Notes under the pieces: generated by a model
The model's input: only the letters and a program-made list of their open reading frames with translations
Database searches by the model: none
What the model was told of the DNA's origin: nothing
Made by a program: the position numbers and the translations under genes
Origin: Candidatus Methylobacter oryzae
GTDB taxonomy: Bacteria > Pseudomonadota > Gammaproteobacteria > Methylococcales > Methylomonadaceae
DNA: 61,933 nucleotides
NCBI GenBank assembly: GCA_945861405.1
Contig: CAMAUL010000010.1
Span: 1 to 61,933, forward strand
Direction of reading: 5' to 3'
In this document: piece after piece, positions 18,261 to 25,857 of the stretch
How the letters are laid out: each line of letters opens with the position of its first letter
How positions within the stretch are numbered: the first letter of the stretch is position 1

Positions 18261-19274
18261 TTAAGCCAGTTTGACCAATTGCCCAGTCGCCGCAGATTGC
18301 AAGGCGGCAACGATAATTTGGCAATTGGCTTTGGCATCTTCCAGCGACAGCTTCGGGGCGGTGCCGTTTAATACGCAAGCGCTGAAATGCTCGATTTCCA
18401 GCCGGAAGTGATTAGCGACGGGCAATCGTTCCTCGCCAAGTTGACCTTCTTCAGTCCACCAGGAAACCACCGGCACATCGACCGGCATAGACCAGACGTT
18501 GTGGCATTTAATGCCGCCTTTGGTGCCGATGATTTCGTATTCGCAGCGCCTTGCGCGCTCGAAGCTGAAATCGAAATGCGCGTATTTTCCGTCACCGAAA
18601 TCGATGATGCCGCTGGTTGCTATATCCGCGCCGCTTTCGACATATTTGGCGATGGCGGTTACCGAGGTAGCAGGCTCATCGAAAAACATCCGCGCCGAAT
18701 GGATCGCATAACAGCCGATGTCCCACATCGCGCCGCCGCCATTTTCGACGCTTTTTGCCAAGCGATAAATTCGTGCAGGTCGCATCATGAACGAATAGCT
18801 GGAGCGCGCCGACCTGACTTCGCCGATCAATCCCGAACGGATTAACTCCTGCACGCGATCATGTTGCGGGTGGAAGCGGTACATAAAACCTTCCATCACG
18901 GTGACCTTATGCCGCAGGGCGGCGGCTTGAATGGTTTCAATATCGGCGACGGTTAATGCCATAGGCTTTTCGCATAGCACATGTTTGCCGCGCTTGATGG
19001 CGCGTAATGTCCATTCGGCATGTTCGTGGTTGGCAAGCGGCAGGTATACGGCATCGACTTCGGGATCGTCGAGCAACGCTTGGAGGCTGTCGTAAGTGCG
19101 AACCTGTTGCTGTTGCGGCGCATACTGCGCCAGTGTTTGTGCGGCGGCACCTGGACGGCGGCTGGCGACGGCAACCAGCTCGGCATTGGGCGCTTCGACG
19201 ATGGCAGGCATTAGGCGCTCGTTGATGCGCGCTGCACCTAAAATACCCCAGCGCAGTTTGGTTTTGTTAGTCAT
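18261..19274 (-). CDS. Gfo/Idh/MocA family NAD(P)-dependent oxidoreductase
   Basis: The 337-residue product starts with a Rossmann fold (LRWGILGAARINERLMPAI), includes the family hallmark CEKPMALT (EKP motif) near residue 100, and ends in the alpha/beta substrate-binding domain with GGGAMWDIGCYAIHSARMFF. Such enzymes oxidise or reduce sugars, inositols and related compounds; the substrate cannot be told from sequence. It is a single gene convergent with rpsI and followed upstream by a large inverted-repeat element. Confidence 0.9.
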   Translation of the reverse strand: MTNKTKLRWGILGAARINERLMPAIVEAPNAELVAVASRRPGAAAQTLAQYAPQQQQVRTYDSLQALLDDPEVDAVYLPLANHEHAEWTLRAIKRGKHVLCEKPMALTVADIETIQAAALRHKVTVMEGFMYRFHPQHDRVQELIRSGLIGEVRSARSSYSFMMRPARIYRLAKSVENGGGAMWDIGCYAIHSARMFFDEPATSVTAIAKYVESGADIATSGIIDFGDGKYAHFDFSFERARRCEYEIIGTKGGIKCHNVWSMPVDVPVVSWWTEEGQLGEERLPVANHFRLEIEHFSACVLNGTAPKLSLEDAKANCQIIVAALQSAATGQLVKLA

Positions 19275-19293
19275 AAGTTTTCCTTTACGTAAT

Positions 19294-19501
19294 GTAACTA
19301 TTCAGCCACAGATCGTCACAGATTAAACAGATTGATTTCGTTGTTTATTATAAACGAGTCGCTTAAACGTTGACTTATTTCCAAGTAAATCTCATAGAAA
19401 CTCTTGATGAAGATGGAGAAGACTTTACATACCAGATTATCAGTGTGCATCTGTGTCGCCTAGAGGCGCCTACTTTTGGTGATCTGTGGCTGAATAGTTA
19501 C
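19294..19501. repeat. 208-bp element with perfect 21-bp terminal inverted repeats
   Basis: The ends 19294-19314 (GTAACTATTCAGCCACAGATC) and 19481-19501 are exact complements. The interior has no gene and contains short CAGATT/CACAG-type units. A 22-bp sequence at 19458-19479 (GCCTAGAGGCGCC followed by TACTTTTGG) recurs at 23547-23568 inside a different repeat and looks like a separate insertion. Confidence 0.75.
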
Positions 19502-19515
19502 AAAGCAATCCAGGT

Positions 19516-19776
19516 TTATTTCAACAGAGGATGGTCTTGCGGCAATTGCCGCGCCATCCATAACGCTAATTTATGCTTCATATTCACCCCGTTTTCCTGG
19601 TCAAGAGCCAACGGCTGAATAAGTTGGTCATTGACCAGCAGACGGTAAAGACATTCAGTCTTGTCTTTTGCCGAATCGGTCGCGGAAAATCCCGTATAGC
19701 CGCGATTTTTAGCGTAATTTTCAGCAACCTCCAGCGCTTTTTTTAGCAGCTGGGGTTCATTTTTTAACTTAGTCAT
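19516..19776 (-). CDS. DUF5062-like small conserved protein
   Basis: The 86-residue product is soluble and helical, with LLKKALEVAENYAKNRGYTGF, DSAKDKTECLYRLLVND and a C-terminal KHKLALWMARQLPQDHPLLK. This pattern matches my recollection of DUF5062, a short gammaproteobacterial family of unknown function. It lies between a mobile repeat and a palindromic repeat, with no clear operon partner. Confidence 0.65.
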   Translation of the reverse strand: MTKLKNEPQLLKKALEVAENYAKNRGYTGFSATDSAKDKTECLYRLLVNDQLIQPLALDQENGVNMKHKLALWMARQLPQDHPLLK

Positions 19777-19905
19777 TGATGCCCGTTCTTATGTGCCTTA
19801 ATAATTTCATTCTATCAGTAATTATCTGTCAAATCCGTAGGAATCAAAATCAATGGGTCGTACTCGATCGATTTTGAATTGGGCAGACTTTCTGTCACCT
19901 CCTTT

Positions 19906-19949
19906 GGAGTGCAGGCTTCGCCTGCTAACGCAAGCAGAGCTTGCACTCC
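19906..19949. repeat. Palindromic repeat (GGAGTGCA ... TGCACTCC type)
   Basis: The imperfect hairpin arms GGAGTGCAGGCTTCGCCTGC and GCAAGCAGAGCTTGCACTCC face each other in the 239-bp gap between the DUF5062-like gene and bpt. Nothing else is seen in this gap. Confidence 0.6.
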
Positions 19950-20015
19950 AGCGATCTCTATTTCTCATGTGAGCTAAAAAATCGCTTAATTTAACGCCAT
20001 TGCCTCTACGTTTAC

Positions 20016-20714
20016 TTATGCTAAAAAATCCCATTGTTGATCTATAAAGCCTTGCAGCGGTTGGTATTGGTTTTTGTAGTTCATTTTCTGGCAGTCGGCA
20101 ATCCAAAAGCCCAGATACAGCCAGTCAAGACCCAGTTTTTGTGCGTATTGTATTTGCCACAGCACCGCATAAACACCGGGGCTGTAACTTGAAAACTTGG
20201 GGTCGAAGAAGGTATAAACGGCGGACAGGGCATTATCAAGGCGGTCTACCACAGCTATAGCGGTCAGCTCATCGGCACAATAAAATTCTACAAAGTGGGT
20301 GTCGCACCAGGAACAGCCTAAAAATTTAATGTATTCATCCGGGCTGGTGTTCGCCATATTGCCCTCGGCATGGCGCTGTTTTTGGTAGTGCAGATAAAGA
20401 TCGTAATGAGTTTGTTCGAAAACGGCGGGCTTGATGACTGCCGTGGTTTGCCGGTTTTTTTGCAAACAACGCTTTTGGCGGCGGTTGGGTTTAAATTGCG
20501 CAACGGGTAGGCGCACCGCAACGCATTGCGAACACTGCGCACATTGGGGACGGTAAACGTCATCGCCGCTACGTCTGAACCCATGAGCGATAAGCTGCGA
20601 ATAAATGTCGGTATTAAGTCCGAATGACGGGTTAACAAACGCGGTTTGCGCTTGCTCGCCCTCCAGGTAGCTGCAAGGGTGCGGGGTGGTAAGCAGTAAA
20701 GGGATAGAGGTCAT
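20016..20714 (-). CDS. bpt: Aspartate/glutamate leucyltransferase (Bpt, ATE family)
   Basis: This N-end-rule transferase adds Leu from Leu-tRNA to proteins with acidic N-termini, marking them for ClpAP. The 232-residue protein shows the family cysteines in HPCSYLEGEQAQTAFVNP and YRPQCAQCSQCVAVRLPVA, and the C-terminal acyltransferase fold (DWLYLGFWIADCQKMNYK). ATG 20714 gives the normal family start (MTSIPLLLTTPHPCSYL); a further-upstream ATG at 20774 adds 20 atypical residues. It is divergent from gshA. Confidence 0.9.
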   Translation of the reverse strand: MTSIPLLLTTPHPCSYLEGEQAQTAFVNPSFGLNTDIYSQLIAHGFRRSGDDVYRPQCAQCSQCVAVRLPVAQFKPNRRQKRCLQKNRQTTAVIKPAVFEQTHYDLYLHYQKQRHAEGNMANTSPDEYIKFLGCSWCDTHFVEFYCADELTAIAVVDRLDNALSAVYTFFDPKFSSYSPGVYAVLWQIQYAQKLGLDWLYLGFWIADCQKMNYKNQYQPLQGFIDQQWDFLA

Positions 20715-20836
20715 AAAAGTTGCTGTCGTAAATTCAGGTTGTCCGTATGTGTCGCAGACCGGCTCAAGCTGCATGATGCCTTATTTGCTACGCTTCCCCA
20801 AATCTATCACGTTTAGCCAGAGCCCCGCCTCTGTAA

Positions 20837-20938
20837 AAAATAAACCGCCGCGTTTATTTTCATGTCGGGCTTTCCTGCCCGACACCCTTCGGGTAAATGC
20901 AAATCTGTTCCAGACAGATTTGTCATGTCCGCAGGGTG
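20837..20938. repeat. Cluster of hairpins between bpt and gshA
   Basis: Within the 302-bp bpt/gshA gap are successive hairpins: AAAATAAAC/GTTTATTTT (20837-20860), GTCGGGCTTTCCTGCCCGAC (20864-20883), ACCCTTCGGGT (20884-20894) and AAATCTG/CAGATTT (20901-20921). They look like nested palindromic repeats rather than genes. Confidence 0.5.
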
Positions 20939-20970
20939 CGATAATATTTCTTCAAGCAGCTAAACCCATT

Positions 20971-20976
20971 TATAAT
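20971..20976 (+). promoter_or_regulatory. Candidate -10 box of gshA
   Basis: A perfect TATAAT overlaps the first possible gshA ATG (20975), which argues that translation begins at the later ATG (21017). No good -35 hexamer is visible, so the promoter call is tentative. Confidence 0.35.
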
Positions 20977-21016
20977 GGCTAGCTTATATAAGGACTACAG
21001 GGCACGTACCCACTCT

Positions 21017-22603
21017 ATGACTAATTTGAATAACGCGCTTTCAACACGCTTGGATCAACTTACCGCAACCGGTCATCAGCAACTGCTTTGCGGCGGACTT
21101 AAAGGGATAGAAAAAGAAAGCCTGCGCATATCCAAAGACGGATTCATCGCCCAAACGCCGCATCCCAAAGCCTTAGGCGCGGCGCTGACCCATCCTTACA
21201 TCACCACGGATTATTCCGAAGCGCTGATCGAATTGATTACCCCGCCGTTTGCCGATGTCAAAGATTCGCTGGACTATTTGCAGAGCATCCACCAGTTTGT
21301 GTACGAGCATCTGGATAATGAAATCCTGCTCGGCGCAAGCATGCCTTGCGGCATTAACGGCGATGAAAGCATCCCCATCGCCGAATACGGCCCGTCCAAC
21401 GTAGGTAAGATGAAGCATGTATACCGGCATGGCTTATGGCACCGTTACGGCAGAACCATGCAGTCGATTGCCGGCATTCATTTTAATTATTCGGTGCCTG
21501 AAGCCTTGTGGCCGGTTTTGCGCCAGCAAGAAAACAGTCCGTTGGATCAGGAAGCGTTTAAAGACGACGCTTACTTCGGTTTAATCAGGAACTTCCAGCG
21601 CATGGGCTGGTTGATTCTGTACCTGTTCGGTGCATCACCGGCCATCTGCAAAAACTTCTTCAACAGCCGCCCGGCATTGATGGCGCAGTTTGAAGAATTC
21701 GACAACGGTACGCTGTATCATCCCTATGCAACCTCGTTACGGATGAGCGACATCGGTTACAAGAGTAAAAACCAAGCTAACCTGAAAATCGATTACAACT
21801 CGATAGACGGATACGTCAGCAGCCTGAGCGCGGCCATTAACACGCCATATCCCGACTACGAAAAAATCGGCACCGTGGTTGACGGCCAATATCGGCAGCT
21901 GAACTGCAATATTTTGCAGATCGAAAACGAGTTTTACAGCACCATGCGGCCTAAACAGATTGCCCGATCCGGCGAAAAGCCAACCATGGCGCTTAAGCGG
22001 CGCGGGGTGCGTTACATAGAAATGCGCTCCCTGGATTTGGACTTGTTTAACCCTATCGGCATCGATGAGGACAAAGCCCGATTTATCGAGGCGCTACTGC
22101 TGACGTGTTTGTTGCAGGACAGCCCTAAAACTTCAAATCAGGAGCATCAGGTTAACAACGCCAATCAACTGGCGGTTGCCAATTTCGGCAGGAAACCGGG
22201 GCTGGAACTTGATAAAGGCCAACAAAAAATCCCGTTACGGAATTGGGCGACTGAAATTCTCGTCTCCATGCAGCCGGTGTGCGCGATTCTGGATCAGGGC
22301 GATGCGGCTAAACCCTACAGCGCCGCGTTGGCAAAGCAGCAGTTGGTCGTTGAAAATCCCGATTTAACTGCGTCGGCGCGAATGCTGGAGCAGATGACCC
22401 AGCTGCGCCAGCCGTATGCCCGCTTCGCATTAAATGCCTCGGCTGAACATGAGCAGTATTTCAAGCGCAATAAGCTGGATAAGGCCAACACGCAACGGTT
22501 TATTGAAATGACCGCAACATCCCTTGCCAAGCAGCAGGAAATCGAAAGCAAAGAGCAAATCCCTTTCGACGATTTTTTGCAGCAGTATTTTTCACAAAGC
22601 TAA
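21017..22603 (+). CDS. gshA: Glutamate-cysteine ligase
   Basis: GshA joins glutamate and cysteine with ATP, the first step in glutathione synthesis. The 528-residue product is of normal length for the gammaproteobacterial type, with GGLKGIEKESLRIS, YSEALIELITPP, GIHFNYSVPEALW and RYIEMRSLDLDLFNPIGID. ATG 20975 is an alternative start, but it sits in a TATAAT sequence. A sulfur-assimilation gene follows directly, so cysteine supply and glutathione synthesis may be linked here. Confidence 0.95.
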   Translation: MTNLNNALSTRLDQLTATGHQQLLCGGLKGIEKESLRISKDGFIAQTPHPKALGAALTHPYITTDYSEALIELITPPFADVKDSLDYLQSIHQFVYEHLDNEILLGASMPCGINGDESIPIAEYGPSNVGKMKHVYRHGLWHRYGRTMQSIAGIHFNYSVPEALWPVLRQQENSPLDQEAFKDDAYFGLIRNFQRMGWLILYLFGASPAICKNFFNSRPALMAQFEEFDNGTLYHPYATSLRMSDIGYKSKNQANLKIDYNSIDGYVSSLSAAINTPYPDYEKIGTVVDGQYRQLNCNILQIENEFYSTMRPKQIARSGEKPTMALKRRGVRYIEMRSLDLDLFNPIGIDEDKARFIEALLLTCLLQDSPKTSNQEHQVNNANQLAVANFGRKPGLELDKGQQKIPLRNWATEILVSMQPVCAILDQGDAAKPYSAALAKQQLVVENPDLTASARMLEQMTQLRQPYARFALNASAEHEQYFKRNKLDKANTQRFIEMTATSLAKQQEIESKEQIPFDDFLQQYFSQS

Positions 22604-22622
22604 ATTAAATGACTGTGAGTTA

Positions 22623-22679
22623 CAAAGCCAGCTTTGAACTCCGGCAACTGTAACTATTGGAGTCCAAAGCTGGCTTTGG
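22623..22679. repeat. Palindromic repeat, CAAAGCCAGCTTTG family
   Basis: The arm CAAAGCCAGCTTTGAACTCC (22623-22642) faces GGAGTCCAAAGCTGGCTTTGG (22659-22679). A second copy lies at 53613-53660. It fills the gshA to cysH gap. Confidence 0.75.
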
Positions 22680-22717
22680 CCGATTAAAGCCGCACGGCGT
22701 AACCAGGAAAACACATC

Positions 22718-23440
22718 ATGACAACCTTCGATATAAAGCAACTGCAAACCGAACTGGATCGCAAAAATCCGCGTGTGATCCTGAAAAAAGCGCTGGAGCT
22801 GTTCGATAATATTGCGATCTCTTTCAGCGGCGCGGAAGACGTGGTGCTGATCGACATGGCGGTGGCTATCAGAAAAGACATTCAGATTTTTTCCCTGGAT
22901 ACCGGACGCCTGCATCCTGAAACCTATCGTTTTATCGAAAAAGTCAGGAAGCATTACCAGATCGACATTGAATTATTGACGCCGGATAGGGATGTGCTGG
23001 ATGCTTTCGTTAAACGCAAAGGCCTGTTCAGTTTTTATGAAGATGGGCATCAGGAATGTTGCGGCATCCGTAAGGTTGAGCCGTTAAAACGCAAACTGGC
23101 TCATGTCGACGCCTGGATTACCGGTCAGCGCAAGGATCAAAGCCTGGACACCCGGCAAGACATTCCCGAGGTGCAGATCGACACGGCCTTTTCGACTGAG
23201 GGGCACCAGTTGGTTAAATTCAACCCTTTGCTGAATTGGAGTTCTGCGCAGGTTTGGGATCATATCGAAGCCTATCAGGTTCCTTTTAATGAATTGCACG
23301 AAAAAGGCTATATCAGCATAGGTTGCGAACCTTGCACCCGCGCCGTGCTGCCCAATCAGCACGAAAGGGCAGGGCGCTGGTGGTGGGAAGAGGGGGCAAA
23401 AAAAGAATGCGGACTGCATGCGGGAAATTTGAAAAAGTAA
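22718..23440 (+). CDS. cysH: Adenylyl-sulfate (APS) reductase, assimilatory
   Basis: The 240-residue enzyme reduces activated sulfate to sulfite with thioredoxin or glutathione. It shows the PP-loop-like [14 protein letters not shown], the catalytic Cys231 in KKECGLH, and both cysteine pairs (Cys114-Cys115 and Cys203-x-x-Cys206) that hold a [4Fe-4S] cluster. These pairs mark APS reductases and are absent from PAPS reductases of the E. coli type. It follows gshA, with a palindromic repeat between. Confidence 0.93.
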   Translation: MTTFDIKQLQTELDRKNPRVILKKALELFDNIAISFSGAEDVVLIDMAVAIRKDIQIFSLDTGRLHPETYRFIEKVRKHYQIDIELLTPDRDVLDAFVKRKGLFSFYEDGHQECCGIRKVEPLKRKLAHVDAWITGQRKDQSLDTRQDIPEVQIDTAFSTEGHQLVKFNPLLNWSSAQVWDHIEAYQVPFNELHEKGYISIGCEPCTRAVLPNQHERAGRWWWEEGAKKECGLHAGNLKK

Positions 23441-23470
23441 GCTCTTTTTGCAAAGGCTTATTTAATAATA

Positions 23471-23580
23471 GAACACGGATGACGCGGATAAGACGGATTT
23501 TAACGGATTTTATTTTTTATCCGCGCTTATCAGCCAAATCCGTGTCGCCTAGAGGCGCCTACTTTTGGCATCCGCGTTCC
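23471..23580. repeat. MITE-like repeat (GAACRCGGATGACGC family) carrying a 22-bp insert
   Basis: The ends GAACACGGATGACGC and ATCCGCGTTCC form an imperfect inverted repeat. The element matches the roughly 90-bp repeats at 55331-55420 and 59586-59674, except for an extra 22 bp at 23547-23568 that also occurs at 19458-19479. Confidence 0.7.
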
Positions 23581-23603
23581 ATTTTCGTGGTTGTTGATGC
23601 GCC

Positions 23604-24371
23604 CTATTTTTTAGGGCTTACACCGCGTTCCTGCAACGCCCAATAAAAAATCAACGTCCCGAACGCGGCGGTCAGGTGTTTTAGCGAGTGCCCGCTGAGC
23701 AATCCGAAAGTGCCGTATAGTCCGGCATCGAACAGCTCCATCAGTTTCGAGGCCGCATAAGCGCCGATGATGCCCCAAATATATCTGTCGTTATTCAACT
23801 TCGACTCAAACAGCCACAAGATCAACGGTATCAATAACACCGGCAAGAACTGCACCAGCAGGTAAGCGCGTAAATCGCCGTGACCGGCAAGTTCCGTCAC
23901 ATACCAGTAAATCACCGAAGCTACGCCAAAAATCAGCAACGGGGCAAATAATTTGCCAGCCAGCTGAGTCGAAATATATTCCCCGATGATGGCGCAGAAC
24001 AACGCCATGAACGCAATCGTCATCGGCAAACGATCCCAAAGCAGGGTCTGGTTGCCGGGATGAAGATGATAGTAGGCAGAACCGAAACCGGTTAACAACA
24101 CTCCGGCAAAAAACGTCAGATACATCGTCCGCAATTCGGCCAAGCCGCCGATTGCCTGGCGCAACGCGACCAGCCGCATGCCCATGATGCCGATAATCAC
24201 GAACGGCACATTGGACAGCACATTGAAGAAATTAGCGATGTTGACGATGCGGCGCTGGTCGGCGAAGTTATGGTAGCCCGGTTGCTGGGCAATCGGACCG
24301 ATGTTGAAAAGCGCGATAATGGCGATAACAATGATCGCGAGCATGACCTTCAGGCGGTTATCGGTAGGCAT
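23604..24371 (-). CDS. Ceramidase-like (alkaline ceramidase superfamily) membrane protein
   Basis: The 255-residue product has about seven membrane helices and family features of the alkaline ceramidase/CREST group: an N-terminal segment NFFNVLSNVPFVIIG, the His in GSAYYHLHPGNQTLLWDRLPM, and a C-terminal GHSLKHLTAAFG that would complete a metal-binding site. Substrate is unknown; hydrolysis of a lipid amide is the family expectation. GTG 24407 would add 12 residues. It is a single gene with no evident operon partner. Confidence 0.75.
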   Translation of the reverse strand: MPTDNRLKVMLAIIVIAIIALFNIGPIAQQPGYHNFADQRRIVNIANFFNVLSNVPFVIIGIMGMRLVALRQAIGGLAELRTMYLTFFAGVLLTGFGSAYYHLHPGNQTLLWDRLPMTIAFMALFCAIIGEYISTQLAGKLFAPLLIFGVASVIYWYVTELAGHGDLRAYLLVQFLPVLLIPLILWLFESKLNNDRYIWGIIGAYAASKLMELFDAGLYGTFGLLSGHSLKHLTAAFGTLIFYWALQERGVSPKK

Positions 24372-24465
24372 TGGAATGTAAAAGCAAAGGATCGTTATTA
24401 ATAGCACTGCTGCCGTCGTTTGGGTTTATCGTGGTTTTTAGTTACCCCGGCAGCCTGTTATTTTG

Positions 24466-24560
24466 GTATATTTACGAAAAGACGTAAAGCCGTGCGGATT
24501 GCCTAAAAGGCCAGTTAACCTCGCACCCGCAGGCAATTAATGAAAAACTCACTTTAGGAT
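24466..24560. other. Foldable sequence upstream of the 28-codon ORF
   Basis: The stretch holds a perfect hairpin TTTACG-AAAAGA-CGTAAA (24471-24488) and facing segments ATTGCCT (24499 onward) and AGGCAAT (24531 onward). It lies between the divergent ceramidase-like gene and a 28-codon ORF, so it could be a structured leader of either. I do not recognise a riboswitch class. Confidence 0.3.
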
Positions 24561-24569
24561 GGAAACAGC

Positions 24570-24656
24570 ATGTCAGCAATATTTTATGTTTCAACCGTTA
24601 TCTATGTCGTTTATGTCATTTATACCGTAATAACGGATCAGAAAAAACATACCTAA
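24570..24656 (+). CDS. Possible 28-residue membrane peptide
   Basis: ATG 24570 opens a 28-codon frame encoding one hydrophobic helix (IFYVSTVIYVVYVIYTVI) with a basic tail (DQKKHT). It is preceded by AGGATGGAAACAGC, which offers a plausible ribosome-binding site. Single-helix small proteins of this kind are common but rarely annotated. There is no homology evidence. Confidence 0.35.
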   Translation: MSAIFYVSTVIYVVYVIYTVITDQKKHT

Positions 24657-24672
24657 TTTTCCTTGTCCACAA

Positions 24673-25065
24673 TCAATAATCTTCCTGTTTCGGGTTTTCG
24701 GCCTTGAGCAGCTCGGAGATAAGCTCAATTTCAGCAGCGAATTGAGGTATCACGGGAATTTTCCAGGCTTTGCCTGCGATACGGGACAGTATGTTACTCA
24801 ACCAGATCCGGTTCGATTGCGCTTGTTGAATGATTAATCGGTGCGATCCCTGATCGCTAACAATGGCAAAATCTTCCACCCAAACATCAATTGTTTCAAC
24901 TTCACCGACGAGCTGTATTTGAACGTATGCTTTTCGTGTATCAAGGTCAAAACTAAAAGCTGTTAATTCTGCAATGCCCTTAAGTATTATATTGGCCACC
25001 CATATAATCATTATATTGGGTGTACATTTTATGGCCATTTTTATTAAACCGGTTTTAAAGCTCAT
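24673..25065 (-). CDS. Hypothetical protein
   Basis: This 130-residue product has a hydrophobic N-terminal third (IMIIWVANIILKGIAELTAF) and a beta-rich middle (YVQIQLVGEVETIDVWVEDFAIVSD), ending in a helical, acidic tail. I do not recognise a family. It is of moderate AT content and stands alone between the small ORF and the regulator gene at 25213. Confidence 0.5.
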   Translation of the reverse strand: MSFKTGLIKMAIKCTPNIMIIWVANIILKGIAELTAFSFDLDTRKAYVQIQLVGEVETIDVWVEDFAIVSDQGSHRLIIQQAQSNRIWLSNILSRIAGKAWKIPVIPQFAAEIELISELLKAENPKQEDY

Positions 25066-25212
25066 TTTTATCCTTTATCAGTTACGTGGTAAGTTTTTTA
25101 ATTTTAATCGCTCTTTTCTTGGGTCGTTAAGCATAAGCCGACAAATGCTACCAAACTCCACAGCTTAATCCTATTTTGTTAACGAAATTCGTTAGAGCCG
25201 CATGGTGCGTTC

Positions 25213-25857
25213 TTAGTTCTTCATCAAGCCTAAAATCAACGCAATATGCGCCAGTTCGGCGACGCTTGATACTTTAAGCTTGCTTCGAATCTGGGTGCCG
25301 TAATTGGCGACGGTTTTATAGCCCAGACAAAGTTCCTCGGCGATTTTGTGGGCGGTCAGGCCTTTCGCCAGCAGCAGGAAAACGTCGAACTCCCTGGCGG
25401 ACAAGGTGTCTACGATGGTCTGGTAATTGGTCTCGCTGCTTTGCTGGGGCAGGTTTTTCATTAAGCCTTGTTCGATATAAATCTCGCCTAGAGCTATTTT
25501 CTGTATCGCGGTGACCAGGATGCCGGGGGCGCTGTTTTTGGTGATATAGCCTTTGGCCCCGGCCTTCATGGCTCTGTCCACATAAACCATTTCGTCGTGG
25601 ACGCTAAACACCAGTATCTTGGCGTTGCTGTCGCGGTTGCAGATGCGGCGGATGCTTTCCAGACCGCCGATGCCGGGCATGGATAAATCCAGCACCATCA
25701 CATCCGGTTGTTGTTCCAGATACAACTGGCAGGCCGCCTCGCCCCGTTCGGCTTCGGCGATCACGTCTATATCGGCCTCGGTCGACAGCAGCATCCTGAA
25801 ACCCGCGCGTACCACGGCATGGTCGTCAACCAGGATGACTTTTATTTTGTTGATCAT
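25213..25857 (-). CDS. LuxR-type response regulator (MxaB-like paralog)
   Basis: The 214-residue regulator has a receiver domain (Asp11-Asp12, phospho-acceptor Asp57 in MVLDLSMPGIGG, Lys in GAKGYITK) and a NarL/LuxR helix-turn-helix (SAREFDVFLLLAKGLTAHKIAEELCLGYKTVANY). It overlaps the upstream histidine kinase by four bases, so the two are a cognate pair. It closely resembles the regulator at 38247-38903; the two sit at opposite ends of the methanol dehydrogenase locus. A role in control of methanol oxidation is inference from position and similarity. Confidence 0.88.
   Translation of the reverse strand: MINKIKVILVDDHAVVRAGFRMLLSTEADIDVIAEAERGEAACQLYLEQQPDVMVLDLSMPGIGGLESIRRICNRDSNAKILVFSVHDEMVYVDRAMKAGAKGYITKNSAPGILVTAIQKIALGEIYIEQGLMKNLPQQSSETNYQTIVDTLSAREFDVFLLLAKGLTAHKIAEELCLGYKTVANYGTQIRSKLKVSSVAELAHIALILGLMKN

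Noticed and set aside
19370-19618. Plus-strand reading frame across the inverted-repeat element
   Set aside because: It runs through the mobile repeat and antisense to the DUF5062-like gene, without a ribosome-binding site.
20975-21016. Upstream start codon for gshA
   Set aside because: The ATG lies within a TATAAT -10 box, and the extra 14 residues are not typical of the family.
24466-24560. c-di-GMP (GEMM) riboswitch
   Set aside because: Only the GACGTAAAGCC ... CCTAA part is similar; the 5' GGCAAACC and the 3' tetraloop-receptor half are not found on the same strand.
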